A stretch of DNA of 64,000 nt from Pisaster brevispinus (GCA_023634235.1 JAMKCF010000014.1:7155001-7219000), one strand, 5' to 3'; counted from the first letter of the stretch, positions 12,019 through 26,400 are shown. Notes: a model not told the origin generated them from the letters alone. Made by a program: numbers and translations.

Positions 12019-12630
12019 CTTAGACAAAAACCACAAGACAGACCACGACGAACTAGCTAAACCATGATGATGAAAGAATAACAACAATGATATCCAATAA
12101 ACAGAGCAGAAAGTAGACACACTGTATGTTTTACTGCCTTAATTCTAACAAGATACAAGGCCTTTAGTTTAGCCATCCAACTGTGCCATCATGGTTCAGG
12201 TATATAAGATAGTTCACTTAAAGACCTGCATATATCAGGTTTGAAATGCTGAGGTGTTGATTTGTGCAATCGGATCGCGGACCTCCCACCTCTCTCCTAA
12301 CAGCTTCTTCATCTTGTCCACTCTCCCAGGTCGGTTTAAATATTGTTTCATAACAGTTGTCATAGAAACAGCAGGGGGTCTCCTTAACTCTTTCGGGCAT
12401 GGGTCGAGCAACGTTTACAGCACCCTTGTGAGGCACTGTTTACACCAATCATCGGCTTTGCGTGTGATCAACACTTGTCCGGGACTCCTGAAATTGTTTT
12501 GTTTTCAAAATTGTGTACACCAGTAGCCACCCATTCATAAAGCACATAATGGGCTGGTGCATCCAGCTGTTGGATCAGGTACTGTGTTGGAGAGAGGGAA
12601 TCTGGAGCAGGGATTTAGGTCATTCTGACA

Positions 12631-12642
12631 GGGGGGGGGGGG
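12631..12642. repeat. Poly-G tract
   Basis: Twelve consecutive G. Similar runs occur at 19790-19803, 23464-23481 and 39344-39355. Confidence 0.95.
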
Positions 12643-15589
12643 TATTTCTGCTCTTGTCTCAGTGTGAGCTTTGTTGAAGAGAATAGTTTCTGACAGTCTC
12701 ATGATGGGCTGTGGTCAGCTTACTCACAAGCAATGGTTGAAGGCTTTCCAGTCAGGATATCCACTGGATGTCATTCATTTGAAATGATTCTGAGTGATTG
12801 AATTGTTTTGGAAAGTGGTAAAACTTTTGTTGCATTAGAATTAAACCAGGGTATTTTCAAACATGCAACCTACAAAAAATAAATAAAAAATGATTGTAAA
12901 AAGTGCACAAATTCATGTTTTCATGTTTTTTATTCGGGAATGGAGATTTAAACTTACAGTGAAATTGTAACTTTAGTTTTGCTCCTAAATGCAAAACATA
13001 AATTTTTCTGATTCCTTTCTCTTGATTCCAAACCCTGAAGCATTAAGTGTTTGAAACATCACATGAAAAATACCAAACGAGAAGGTGAATTTCTTATTGT
13101 AGGTTGGAATTAAACTGGGGTCCACAGAGGTGAACATTAGAAAAGATTCAAAATCTCTTTATTCACTCTTCAAACAATTGACTTATCAACCCATTACACT
13201 TGAATAACTCTCTAATTGAAATATTGTATTTTACAAAATTGGTGATGTAATGTTTTATTTAGGAATTTCCTGTGTTGACAACTGTTTATTTTAAATGTCA
13301 GTAAAGCTAACTAATTACAAACATAACTCTCGTGTACGTGAGCAGAACAAACATAACATAATTTGGCGTCAGGAATATTTGTGTAAATGACTGTATAATT
13401 TATGAGACCAGTATTCTGGATGAGTAGTTATCAATATTTCATATACTTGTCTAAATTAGCCTGGATGTCACAAAGAGACACGACGTTGATCTATTTTCTC
13501 AGTTGCATAAGGGTGGTTTGGATATTTAGATGTGGAAACGCCTCTTGGTTGTTGTACAGGTTGTGTTGATAGATGGAAAAGAACTGGGGAGTTTACTGAC
13601 TTATACAGGGCTCAAAATTAACAGTGGACTGCAGACCAGTGATTTTAGCATCAAACCAGTAGACTCACGTTCCTACAGTCTTTTGTTTTTCAATTGGCTA
13701 ATAATGTCTCATTGTGTTGTTCAGATGTTGACTATGAGACTTATTTTTAAATTCTTTTGAGTTTTGAAGTACACTTACTCAACTTTTTTTTCTTCATTTG
13801 CAAGTCCTGTGGTCTTGTGGATTTTCCCCCAATACGGGCCCGATTTCAGTCAGTGTGCACCAGGTGTCTTTAGAAGAAAATTTGACTTGTATTGCTGCAT
13901 GCTTCTGAAATTGGATGTTTGTGAAATCTTTGTAAGTATATTTTTTTTTTATATGCCATCTCCCTAAACACAAAGTCATTCAAGAATGAATTGGAAGTTT
14001 ACCTTTGAAGGTTGCCTTTTCAACAGAAACTTTCAACATGGAGGCTTTGTGTCAGGTCACACGGCAGATACTGTGACTTGAACACTCTGTAGACCTTTTG
14101 AACTGTAAGATGATGAACTAATGTTGAACTTTGGTCAGCAGTTGTTGTGTCCATCTCAAGGAGGAATGTCTAACATAGGAGGATGAGATGGTTGACACTA
14201 GCATCTTTAATGGAATGTTTCATCAACACTTCGTCCTTATTAAACCTCCCTTACCCTATCATTGCAGCCTTGGATTAGGGAAGGATATACTTCAAGTTGA
14301 GGTAGAGTGGTATCTTCAGTCTGTGTTCCCTTTAGCTGAATATGTGAGCAAACTTGGTGATTGGACCAATATTTACGCAGGATGGAGCATTGATTCCATC
14401 TAGGTGTACCCATTCAAAATGTTCTTGACTTCTTAGCACATGACAAAAAAGCCTCAGTCAAGACACACGTTTTCAGGGGGGGGGATACACAGATTTATGG
14501 GGATTTAAAAGATTTAAGGTCACAGTTTTGCCAACCAATATGCCTAAGAAATGTTCTAAGTGGTGTTCAGGACACCAGACTTAATGTCAAACATTTGCTT
14601 AAAATACAGACTTTAAGTCACCTTTTGGTATCCCTTGGAAATATCTCAAAGTAAAAGTAGCATTGATATGTCTTGTATCCAATGGGGAATAGGGTAACAG
14701 ACAGCACTGTCAAACTTTCCGTTTGTCTTCTGTGGCATCCATTGCACTCTTCTTTATATTCCATTAAAAACATCCCTACAGAAAATTCTATTTCCAATGG
14801 CAGTGCCAATGAATTCTAGCCACAGGCCTAATTTTTTAGAGGTTTTGAGCAAGCACTAGGTTTTCAGAATGCAAAACTTGGCTGAGAGTCAGTCACAAAC
14901 AATGCTTTTTGTGTGGCATATTGGCCGGTAACTTAACTTTGCTAAGCAAAATGTTTTTGCGCTTAACACATTTCTGCCCTGGTGTCTTTTAAACAACTAA
15001 TGATGACAAGTTCTTGCAGGGGCAATGCCCCACATGTAAACTGGGGCAGTAAACTCATTGGTGATTGAATCACCTCTGCATGTATGCATGATTCGCAATT
15101 TGACGCTTGACATCACATTGCTGTGCCCCCATTGCTCGCGTCAAACGGCACAAAGGGTGGGGGTCTTTAACCTGGTTTTCTCTTTTCAGTGTGAGTACAT
15201 CAAATCTTCCTATTTTTGTTTCTAGGGACTGTGATTACTTGATGAATAATTCAACAGTATCATTTTAAAAATGTGCATAATAATATTTACCTGTCATCAG
15301 AATAGAAAGGTGAATTCAGTTGACAGAAGTGATTGCATGCATAAATTCATCAGTCTGTGCTTGCAACAGAGTAAGAACATCTCAAAACTTGCTGGAAAGA
15401 ATTGCTGTGATACATCAAAATGTCAAAAGGAAAAACTAGGAGAATGCAATCAGTAAATATTCATCCAGAAATAAGAAAAGTAGAAATTGGAAATTTGTTT
15501 TGGTGGAAAATATTGTTCAAGTGATACAGCATTTGAAAAATTTGAGATCTATTATTTAATAAGAAAGCCATTAAACACACACACACACA

Positions 15590-15790
15590 CAAGTGTGTAA
15601 ACACCTCCAATCGGGGACCTCCTATTGTCCCTCTTTTGTTTGGACTCTAACTTTTTGGCAACAGCTCCCATTGGTTTTGTACACAATTTCCAACTGGGGA
15701 CCTTTACCCAACCGGGGACCCTATTGTCCTCTTTTGTTATAGGTCCCCGGTTTGAATGTGAAAACAAACTCACACACACACCCAGCCTTA
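15590..15790. mobile_element. Fold-back element, copy A
   Basis: The left arm (gtgtgtaaacacctccaat then cggggacct) and the right arm (ataggtccccgg then tgtgaaaacaaactcacac) are imperfect inverted repeats, and ggggacc recurs in the interior at about 15695 and 15714. The core has cattggttttgtacacaa, shared with the copy at 32155-32375. A CA repeat at about 15576-15590 abuts the left end. No coding capacity. I read it as a MITE-like hairpin element of unknown superfamily. Confidence 0.6.
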
Positions 15791-15849
15791 CGGATCCGGT
15801 TTGTGGGGTACTGCTATTGTTGTTCTATTATTCCCTTTTCTAAAGAATT

Positions 15850-15955
15850 CTCCTGTGGGGTCCAGGTTCCACAAAGAATTCCTTGTGGGGTCCATTGTTC
15901 TGTTGTGTTTTGGACCCCACAAGGATCGGTGGGTGTGTTCACACACACAAATTCT
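15850..15955. mobile_element. Fold-back element, short copy B
   Basis: About 100 bp with tgtggggtcc on the left repeated near 15884 and the inverted form ggaccccaca near 15912, followed by ggtgggtgtgttcacacac. The layout and words match copy A just upstream, so this looks like a shorter or truncated relative placed in tandem. Confidence 0.5.
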
Positions 15956-17098
15956 GATTGAACAAAAGTATAAATTGATAAATTTGAAATGATGTGAGGT
16001 AATTTTAATTATTGATACTGATATGGTTTTCTAATCTCCCACACGCAAAGAAAATAAATCTTATGTAGAACTTTTCAGAATTTCCAAAGGACTACAACTT
16101 TGATTTACAAAAAGAAGATGACAAGTAAAAGGGATTTTGTGAAAACATAAATTGAGACATTTTCATTTTGGATAGAGATGAATATCTGGTGGAGTAAATA
16201 TCACTAGTGATTGACACAAACAGATGATTGGTGTATTGGAATTGATTTTATGGTCTGGTGATCAGCATTCCTTCCAACCTGTTTATATCACTTGGTTAAA
16301 TACAGGGGGAAAAGCCTGAAAAAGACACATTTAAATTACACTGGCTATCTTGGTTAGCATTGACATGGCAGGAAACTGCAGACTTTAAGTGAATAAAGGT
16401 TGCTTTATAACTATTGCTAGATTTGGAATATTATTGCTAGATTTCTGAATTGAATTGGATCATTCAGGATACTACGAATATTGATGCGATATTCAAAGGC
16501 TGTGACAAGTTAATGAATATTTTGTCAGGCTTTAAAAAAATTTGTTTTTTTATTAAGTCCATTGAAATTAGAATTTCTTCCAGATTTGAGAATAGTTGTC
16601 TGCATAAATGAATGATTTTGATTTCAAACTTATTTGGTATTTCTTTGAAATCATGAAACTCATTTAATGAAATGACTTTCAACATTGGATGACGTTAGTA
16701 CTGTCAAGCTTTTTGTGTAAGTTTTTCAACTGTAATTTCAGGTCCTACGCTGACAAGAGGGATTTTCAATCGACTGAGAACTCCTTGGGGATATTTTTGT
16801 ACATTTGCCCTGATTTTCTTAACAATTTTCTCTGTATTTTTCGGTGGCGAATGTCCTCATGATTCTGTTCCCACCTGGTTTAGTCTGTTCATCGTCCCAT
16901 CTCCGCTAATCTTGAAATATTAATAAGAAACCTGATGTCCAATCCACTGCAAGTAAGGCAAAGAGAAAAAGGACTAAAATGTAACTGATTTGTCCGGACA
17001 ACCCCTGTGGGAATATCGGAGTAGAGTCATTGGGGAATTACCAGCGCTCTCCCCTGAGCTCAGAAACCTGTCACTTTGATTGGGAGTTCACCTTAAGA

Positions 17099-17191
17099 CT
17101 TCTTTTTTTTCCTCTTCTTCTTTTTTTTCTTTCTTTTTTTTCCCCCGCTTTCTTTTCTTCTTCTTTTCCACTGTTGCCGGGTGTCCTGAAG
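17099..17191 (+). other. Extended polypyrimidine tract ending in an AG
   Basis: About 70 bp of nearly pure C/T (17099-17168), broken by few purines, precede ctgttgccgggtgtcctgaag. The first AG after the tract is at 17190-17191, and a donor-like GAG|gtaatg follows at 17262, which would define a 70-bp segment. The segment is not a multiple of three and the implied peptide has no resemblance I know, so I list the tract and not an exon. It could be a decoy or regulated splice site. Confidence 0.35.
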
Positions 17192-19499
17192 TGAACCCTG
17201 TATACTGGACATTTTTAACGGAGCGATGTCATTATCCAATCAAGTGCTTTGTAATGGAGAGGTAATGGTCTGAATAAATGAGTGAATGTGAAATACAAGA
17301 ACACTGCTTCATTTATCTCTTTCTTTCTTTTTTATTTCTTTTTTAACCCATACAAACAACTGTTAGACCCTATTAGTTGTTTTGTGATACTTGGAATTGA
17401 ATACATATTGAGGGTGATAAGTTTATGTAATGTTTGATTGCAGATATCAATTTTAAAGAAAGTATATGCTTTCACAGAGAAGCTGTTTCTTCAATGTATC
17501 ATGAGTACATTTTGACTGCTTGTTTTTACTCTCAATTGTGATGCTTCAAATACATTACCTGGAAACTGATGGTAGTGTGTTTGTGATATTGGAATTTGGG
17601 CATTCCAAAGGCTTAATTTTTTTTTTAATGGATTTCTACTGTCAGAGACTCAAATTGAAAAGGTTTCTTGAATTAGAATGTTTTGTATTTTTGTTACCTA
17701 TTTCCTTCTTCATTTTCCTTAAAATAAGTTTGCTGTAGGTGTGTTTTCATAAAACTGACCGATCATTCAATGTTTGTGTGGGTTTGATCATGCCCCTCTG
17801 GCTATCAGCAATAAATACTCCAGAGGATTCATTGGTCTTATTGCCTGAAAGATACAAGATTTATTGGCTGTATTATCATTATGATAAAACTCAAAATAAT
17901 CAATTAATAAATGAAAATTATAATCAAACCTGTGGGCTATTTCATAAATCACTATTGATTTTATATACCCCCCCCCCAATATAGTTCTCTCCTATTTATA
18001 TTTTCCCCCTTTCAAACAGGAAACAGGAAGTGTGAATTTAATTTCAGTACTAGTTTTTGTCTTGGTTTAGTTATATTTTTTGAGGAACTGGCCTTTATAA
18101 TAACTACCAAATGAACTAGTGTCAACAGGCCATCGGCCTAGTATCAGTTCTAACCATCCTGAATGGAGCTGTAATGTAAATTGAGATACTTTTAGTTTCT
18201 GTTCATTGCAGTCCATTAGCTGATTATATTTCCTGGTGTGGGACCTTCCAAACCATGATATTTTAGGGGGTTATGATCTACAGTGGGGGGAAGATTTCAT
18301 CATAAAAGCCTACAAAGAGGGCAACAAGTTAAATTAAGGAAAACACCATGTCTGTGTTATTGTGACATCTTGCAGTAGTAGAGACTTGTGTAACTGTTGC
18401 GTCAGGAAGACAAGGTGTAAATGAACCTGTCCATATTTAAAATAATTGACTCACCCTTCTCATCAATAGAATATTGTTTTTTTGTTTAGAGATGATTTAA
18501 ACTGGTATGATAACAATGGATCATTTGTGCATGAACTTCAGTCTGTGCCACACTGGATTTATACATAGGAGCCTAGTGTTCATCAGAAGCTAGTCAAGGA
18601 AATTTGTTCAAATTGTTGGACAATTTTTTTCAAAATGTCAGGCTTGCAGCCCGTGCCTTCAAGAGTCGCTTATAACTTCCATCATGTTCCATTATGTCCG
18701 GAGTTCTCCCAGAATTTTCAGGTAAATATCTTTCAGGACACAGCTTGGTTAAAGATGCTTTTCCAGCAGATAATACCTTAGAGTCAAGTAATGCATGATC
18801 TGGGATGTGACTTCAGTCAACTTTCAACAGTTGACAGTGAATTTTTTGACAGTTTTCCTAAACCAGCATCTTTCTAAACAATCAAATCACTTACTGCAGA
18901 AATAGGAGACAATTATCAGTTTCACTCTTAAGGAGCTCTTCTTGAAATAAGTTTCAAATAGGGTTTATGTTGGTGATGATTCACTATGAAAACTTGGGTA
19001 TGACAGCTAAAATATCACATTACTCATTTCAACCAATTTTTTCTTCAGTGGTTTTGATGTCTCATAAGAATTCAAGATTTAACCCTGTTTTTTCCTTTGT
19101 TTTTGGTTGGTAATTGTGGTTTTACTTTGTGAACTCTGAGAACAGAAAGGACAAATTCGGTATGATGATGTTAATTGAACAATATTCACTATGGCACAAG
19201 CTCTGATCTTCACTGACTCATGAATAAAAAGCATTAATCAGAATGAGAACTCTAGCTCCTGGGGACGATAGCAGAGAGGCAAACAACTGACCCAACACCA
19301 ATTGTCATTTTGTAATCTGTGCAGTTTGCTACAAACAAAATTCCCCATTGGCCTGGGTAAATAACCGCAGTGACAAAGTCCCTCCCTGCTGTCTTGGCAT
19401 TGCTACTGCAGCTTGCAGTCATGATGGTCCCCCTCCCTGAATTACAAGATTTGTTTTTTTCGGAAGGGAGGATGGGAGTAGATGAGAAGAGAGAAGGAA

Positions 19500-19803
19500 A
19501 TCTCACATTTGAGACTGATCAGGCAACTTAATTGTGCAGTTTCCGCATGCCTCATTTGTTTTAGATATCTTTAGTCTGGAGTCATCTGGAGCGTTAAGCA
19601 ACCTGAGCTTAGAGGTAGGGGGGAAGTTGCGGAAAGTATCGGAGCGGACACAACTGTCGCTGATTGCCCCTGGGCCTTCTCGCCGTGCCGGGTCCAAGCG
19701 AGCGTTGTCTGGTTGAGTGAGCGAACACTTTGGTTTGATATCGTCCGTTGGTGCTAAACAGCGTACTGGGGATGATGACGAAAACGAGAGGGGGGGGGGG
19801 GGG
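19500..19803. promoter_or_regulatory. CpG-rich island inside the long intron
   Basis: The sequence around 19610-19800 has many CpGs (gttgcggaaagtatcggagc, cgccgtgccgggtccaagcg, gagcgaac) in a region otherwise poor in them, and ends in a run of fourteen G at 19790-19803. No open frame stands out. It could be an internal promoter, an enhancer or a fragment of a GC-rich repeat; sequence alone does not decide. Confidence 0.25.
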
Positions 19804-20967
19804 ATTCGACGGTACAGAATTTGTTTTTACGCTATGCTTTGAAGATACATTCACAGGTGTCTAAGATCGTCCTAAATTGCGTACAATAACAAATATGTCT
19901 CAGAGATTAATCATTGTGCTGACGTAAATACCATAGGTGAATGACTTACTCAAAGTAGATGGGTAGGTTTTTTTCTGTCGCTGTACTGTTATAGACAGAG
20001 ATCAAGGATTTGCTTAGTGACATGTATCAGGAACTGATTTACCATCAGGGGAATGCAGTTTTATTTTTAGTCCAGGGATTTGGTCAAATATTAGAAGATC
20101 ATGAAAGAATTGTTCCTTTTTTTCAGAGTTGTAACTTTTCTGCTTAGGGTTCAAAACCAATGCCATTTACAATTTGGTTTTGAAGCAGATCCTTGTATTG
20201 ATTAATCATGGAAATCAAATTGTGTTATTTTAAAACATTATTTCAAATTTGTGGATGGTAGGGCAGAAATTTTCAGTGGTAAAATTTGGAAGCTGAGTTC
20301 ACTAAAATGGAGTGTAACATGCATTGCACAATGTGCAGATCACCACTTTTTGCAGAAAACTAACTGGCCATATATTTTTAAAGTAGTGTTTAACTGGAGT
20401 AAATTGCGTCTGTAAGCTATATTTTGTCACTACACTGTCAGAACCAAAAATAGTTTTAAAAAAGAGTGGACAATTTTTAAAATGTTTTTTGTTGTTCCAC
20501 AAACAGCAAACAACAATACCTTTTTGTACAGTTAATTGCTGGAAGTGAAATCTGTCTGGTAAACTGTTACAGCATTTTTTTTAAAAGGGCACATTTTCTG
20601 TAAGATTGTTGGTACTCGTAAGATTGTTCAGTCAAGGAAGGCTCAGGATTGAGACTGTCACGTGAATACTTTAGTTCTTTTTAGTGCACCAAACCTTTAC
20701 TTTAGGACTCCTGGATTCTTTGAAATAAACAAATGTTTGAGCTGGAGCACAGCCGCTTTGGATATTTAATCATGTTTTAATTTTCCATCCAGGAATGCCC
20801 TAACAATAAGGTAAACACATTTTGCCTACTTGTTATCACAAGTCACTTTATAACATGATAATTACTCAATGTTTACTGTCCTTGCTTGTTTTTCATAACA
20901 TTTTCAGTTGTTTGTAAAACAGGGGATAATTCTATTGTTGTCAAGTCACATGACTACCAACCTACAG

Positions 20968-21080
20968 ATTTGCCATTTGAATTGTTTGAGTAGACATCCA
21001 GTATAGTTGTTCCCCATTCCCAATTTGCCATTTGAATTGTTTGACTAGACATCCAGTATAGTTGTTCCCCATTCCCAATT
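20968..21080. repeat. 55-bp tandem duplication (two copies)
   Basis: The word atttgccatttgaattgttt starts at 20968 and again at 21023, and the following bases through ccccattcccaattt are repeated with one substitution (gag/gac). The near-identity points to a recent duplication. Confidence 0.9.
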
Positions 21081-21370
21081 TCTCACTTGTTGTTTCTCTT
21101 GACCCCCTTAACCCCCAGGGTTCCTGTTTGGGACCCAAGAAGCCCTGTTGCTGAGTTCCCCCAGGACGTAGTCACTAATAATCTGTCTAGACAAGGAGGC
21201 AATATTTCTACCCAAGGTCAAGGTGTTTCCTTGGGTGTAGAGATTTAAATCATGTTTTTTTGTGAGCCTGGGACATCTGCTTGAAAGGACAAGGTGAAGG
21301 GTGGAAGCCATCTTTATTTTCCTCCTCTAAAAATACTTGTGGTCACAGGGGTTATCAAGGATGTAGGCCC

Positions 21371-21381
21371 CCTCCCCCCCA

Positions 21382-21414
<33 letters not shown>

Positions 21415-21415
21415 A
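21371..21415. repeat. C-run followed by A-rich tract
   Basis: A run of C is followed by A stretches interrupted by single T. A very similar C-then-A tract lies at about 51076-51115. Such tracts can mark the 3' end of a retroelement, but no body is recognised here. Confidence 0.6.
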
Positions 21416-23463
21416 GAAAAGCACAGAGCAGTCTGTGGGTTTTAATGAGAGAGTTGGATGTGTGTGTGATGTAAAGGTAATTGTTGAATTTGTTTGTTCC
21501 TTGGTCCTGAGCGAAAGCTTACAGATGTCCTCTTGTCCGCCCGGAGACACCTCATAAATGAGTTTTCAGGTTTTTACTGTTTCTTCCAAAAGTAGTTTGT
21601 AGTGATTGACATTGGTTGACCTTGGAGACTGTTGGTGGTAATTGGCCTGACATGGTTATTTTGAGATGTTTTGATACCAGATGACAACTCAGCCAGCACA
21701 AAAATAGATCAATAACTCATGTTTTCATAATTCTATGATAATTGTTGGGCTTGGTTATACATCCCATAGGCCTACCAGACACAAACATTTAGCCTTTCAT
21801 TTTTCTGCCATGCAAATCTTTGTATTGTTTGATTTCTTTTTAAGGATGATATTAGTTCTATGTTTATTTTCTCATTACACATCTTTGGTCTAGGTAAAAG
21901 TCATCCACAATCCACACTTCTGAACTTGTCCACAATGAGGCTTAGTGTAAAACTGTAATGATGCCTTTTATTTAGCTATGTATAAGATAGTCTCAACAAA
22001 GGTACATTGTACAAGAGCTAACTTCAGACCTATGTTTTTCCATGTGGTACTTCCTACTTGCACAATACCAATAACAAGTTGGATTTTACCCAGAAAGAAT
22101 TCCTCAAACTTTGAAAGCATTAAAGATCAATTCACTGTAATTGACTACAGGCTGTTAATTTGATTGTATTTTGAGTAAAGTGTGCAGAGGTATTGCCAAA
22201 CCATTAATTTCACTTTATAGATTGATTGATTCACTTGGGCATTATTGAGACGGTATTTGCAATAAATCAGAACAATGTCTTAGTCTAGTACTTTCGTACC
22301 AGACAACAAAACACCTTTCTTTCTTGACAAAAATTTGTTAGAAAACTTGATGTTGAAAAGTGATAGGATTGATGTGGTGTCAGCTATAAACCTAAATCTG
22401 CTGGACAATTACCACTGTCTAGATATTATGGTTTAAGTCACCCCTATTAAACAGTTGTCAACATATTTCTTGTGCTAACTGATTCGGGTACCAGACTTGT
22501 TTTCGAGCCAGCCTTTGCATTGCAATATGACTTTGCATTGAATAACATGATATTCATGCAGTGGTGTGGTACCAATTCACGTCGGTATTCTGAAAAAAGC
22601 CTGTGCCCATTCAAGGTATTATTTATTGGAACTTTTTGGAGCTTTTGGAGTAATCTTTTGTTCTTTTTTGTGTTGAAAATATTGTTGCCAGGGTGAAACC
22701 CTGACTTGACAAAGGAAAGACAATAACGGTTCTTTTAGTTAGCACTGGGATTTGATGTTGTCATGTGAGAAAATATGAGTAGGCTCTCACCGTGAATCAC
22801 AGAACCTCGGCCATTAGTCATGGCTGATAATCTGCCATGGTGTGCTGGAATCTCGAAACTCTCGCACTCACCTGCCATTGAGCTGAATGCAATGATAAAC
22901 AATGGTGGCAGCCTGTTCATTCTTGTTTGCCATATTTGTATAACAAAAGGACAAAGGTGAGGAATCTTGGATTAGGCCTATGCAATAACCCCTAGAAAAA
23001 GGGATATTGCGAGCATGAATTCCAGTACCTTTTCCCCTTCTTTGTATGGTTAAAATGAACCGTATCACGGTAGGTGCATGCATGTACTTGCTACACGCCT
23101 GGGTGGATATTTATGTCAGCCGTCCAACTAAGTGCAAACAATTGAGGCTGCTCCGAAGTTGTTCTGGGTGTTAAAAACCATCTGCGTAGCCATTTTGTAC
23201 GTACACACACCATCTAACATGAAGTGGTTAATGACAATAGACCCTGTGAAACTCGTTTCAGTTGTAACATTTTGAACTTCCCAGGGAGAAAGTATTTAAG
23301 TAGTTATAGTTCATTAAGTAGTAAGGTGCACTCTGCAGTAATTGTGTTTGCAACGACTCGATAAAACACAAAAAGACTACACAATATTATAGAAAGATTG
23401 TCAAAGACCCTGGTCTCACCAAACTTAACAAATAACAAACTGAGATGCAAGTCACCCTTGGTT

Positions 23464-23481
23464 GGGGGGGGGGGGGGGGGG
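23464..23481. repeat. Poly-G tract (18 G)
   Basis: Eighteen consecutive G, the longest G run in the window and a likely site of length variation or assembly uncertainty. Confidence 0.95.
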
Positions 23482-26400
23482 ACTCACTCACTGTTTGCCA
23501 TGATCGGTGGTTTGTCTGCAACCCACAGTAGCATGGCAGACCCACAGTAGCACATGGCAGGTGTTCCAGATTATGTTCTCACTTCATGAATATTCTGCAC
23601 CAGGGATTAAGCCCAGTTTTATTTTACATCATTCAATTTTTTTTTTTTAAAGTTCTCTCACTCTGTCTCTTTGTCCTGGACATTGTTAGAAGGGTAGGTG
23701 GATTATGTAGCACTTGACAGCTTTAACTGTCTGGCAAAGTGGGTCAGCTGGATAAAATGGCCTGGTTTCTGCCCCTCGTGACCGACATCATTATCATCTG
23801 TCCGGAGGGGCGGTTGGTTGGGAACAAGTTTTGCTTTTATGTAATGGTTTAAATGACCTAGTAATAGTTACATGAATTAGCTCTATTGCTAAAGAACCAT
23901 GTACAACCTTTCTTGAATGAAAGTTAGTAATGAGTACAGAATGTTTTGCACTATTCATGTTTTCAGTAATTTCTCTTTAGAATGATTAAGGCATGAAATC
24001 AAGCTAATAGTTTGCCTACTGGCAGAAGATAACATTGAGTAAGTAGCACATTTCCAGACGAGTTGTTTTGTGTTCAAACACTGGCTAAATCTGGCTACAT
24101 TATTTTGAGCTCTGCTTCCTGCATAAAAATGAAGATAACTTGAAAACTGTTTTTAAGATGAACCTTTTGTCCATTCCCTGAGATCTATATGGTTAACAAT
24201 GTATGTGAAGCTGCAGGGCAGAGTCACACACTTGTTGAGATTTATAAACTCAAGATTCTTGTCTCTGTCACCCAAATTACCCCCTTGGATCCTGAGAGGA
24301 TCATTTTCTCGATGGAAACGACACAAAGGACAGGGTGCTCTCCAATGCAAATACTTCTCTGAATTTTGTGTTGTTGTTTTCACAGTTTTGTTTATTGAGG
24401 GGAACAAAATGTAAATGAAAAGAAAACTTTGGCAAAAAGAAAAACATGTTGTAGAACAACATTGTTGTTGGTGAGAGGGATATTGTTATTATGGGGGGCC
24501 AGGATGGCCGTTGATGTGTATTTTGCTAACACTACTCTGCGCTCTGCCCCCTTCTCTTTGTGGATGAGTGGGATTGTTTGAAGGGGGTGACGAAGCTGTT
24601 CCATTGGGGGAACACTTGCTCAGATTCAGGAGGCAGCGAGACTGCTTGTAAGCATCACGGTAATGTTCGGGTTACATGAGCGGTCGCGCACAGCTCTCAG
24701 TTTGAGGTTTACCGGTAGTGACAGCACCTCTCTGAGAACACGGTCAACTAGTGACCTGTCACATTGCTCAACCAGTTCCCCCACTTAAGATGGAAAACTG
24801 GAATGCAGCTGTGAAATGGTTTCTGTTCTACAAACCTTTCGCATGGTGTTGTTGCCACTAAATATTTAACTAAATAAATGAAGGACTGGTTAGAAGTTTT
24901 GTTTTATGTTTAAATTGTTACTGTATAGTTTCGGTTCATATGCTGGAACTGGTTTATAGGGAAATAACTGTTCTATTAAAATCAGTTTCACTGTTGAAAG
25001 AAGTGAAACTTACCTTTAACCTTACTCCAGATGGTTGGTCATGTTGCCTTCTTTTTCAGTTGCCCACAATTTGAGGTCTACCCAACTTGCTCTCTGTCTT
25101 ATTAACCTCCAAGACTAGTTAAAAAACAAAACTGGACACCTTTTAGAGACATTTTTAAATTGTTGTGTGTGGGTGTGCTTCAACAGTGATCTTGTTTGTG
25201 AGATATTGGCTCTTCATTTGAACTATGTACTTCATTATTATTGTTTCTATTGTTATTAACACTTTATGAAAATTAGATATGCAACCAACTTCACTTTGAG
25301 TCGAAATTATGTATAGAGTGTCTATTCATGAGAGTGTAGTAAAAAGCAATAAACGAGGACCAATTGTCTGTTGATTGAAAACTGTGAAATCTTGATCAGT
25401 AAGATTTTATTATATTTAGTTAATGAATAGTTTGAAACACAAGCTGGTGAATAAAATGATGAAGTCAATGCATTGCTCAATGCAATCCTTTCTGTAGTAT
25501 AATCTGACAACTGGAAACTGTAACACTTGATGTTTTTGGGGACAGTTGAGGTGAACAACTTCACTTTGAGAGTAGATGGAGAGACGGCTTAAATTTGTTT
25601 CACTTCCCACGCTTTGGATGACAAGGAAAATAAGCTGCAATTGTTCCCGAATGTCACTCATTATTACTTAATTTGGCCGGACGGTGCGGAGGTAGCTTTA
25701 TACACAAGACCTTTCAGGTGTCAAAACGTGTAGCTATTCAATACCTGAAGTATTGTGTTCCATGGTCGGAATGCATGACGCACCATTACCATGTGGATTT
25801 TACTGGCATTGTATACCAACTTCTGAAAAGCGTCTGAGCATTGCAGTTTGGGGTTTGGTTGATCCCCTGGGCAAGTTTTCTTTAGTTAAACTATTGTTTA
25901 ATGGTTGTAGTTTTTTGGTAACTGTAGATGGTCTTATATACCCTGGCTGGGTCATTTCACTTAGTTTGATTGTTGTAAAGGTTTTATGTACACAGTTTGA
26001 GTGCGTCGGTTTCTGCACAACTATTCATAGTTCATCCTAGAACAGGTTCTGCAATCACGCTCAGCTTAGAGCTGCTTCAAACGATGCTTAAATGCTCATT
26101 ATTATTATACTTTATGTAAAGTATGGATTTGATAAGAACAAAACAACCCCCATAATGTGTACGCAATTAACTTCTTCTTACTTATAAAAATTACACACAA
26201 ATTCTCTTGGGATTGGGTCTTCTTTTTTTTCAAAACACCTTCAGGAAGGTAATAGCTTATTAAAAGTTTGTACATATATCCATCATAACCTTTACAATGG
26301 TTTACATTACTTGATCATTCATTTTACATTTGTGCCCTGCAGTTAAATTCCATTACTTTGAATGCATCAGATCAATACTAAGCTGGAAGTGCAGTCAAAT

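Noticed and set aside
14188..14403. 71-codon frame with an internal cattgcag acceptor-like site
   Set aside because: The implied short exon has no frame-consistent donor and no family resemblance.
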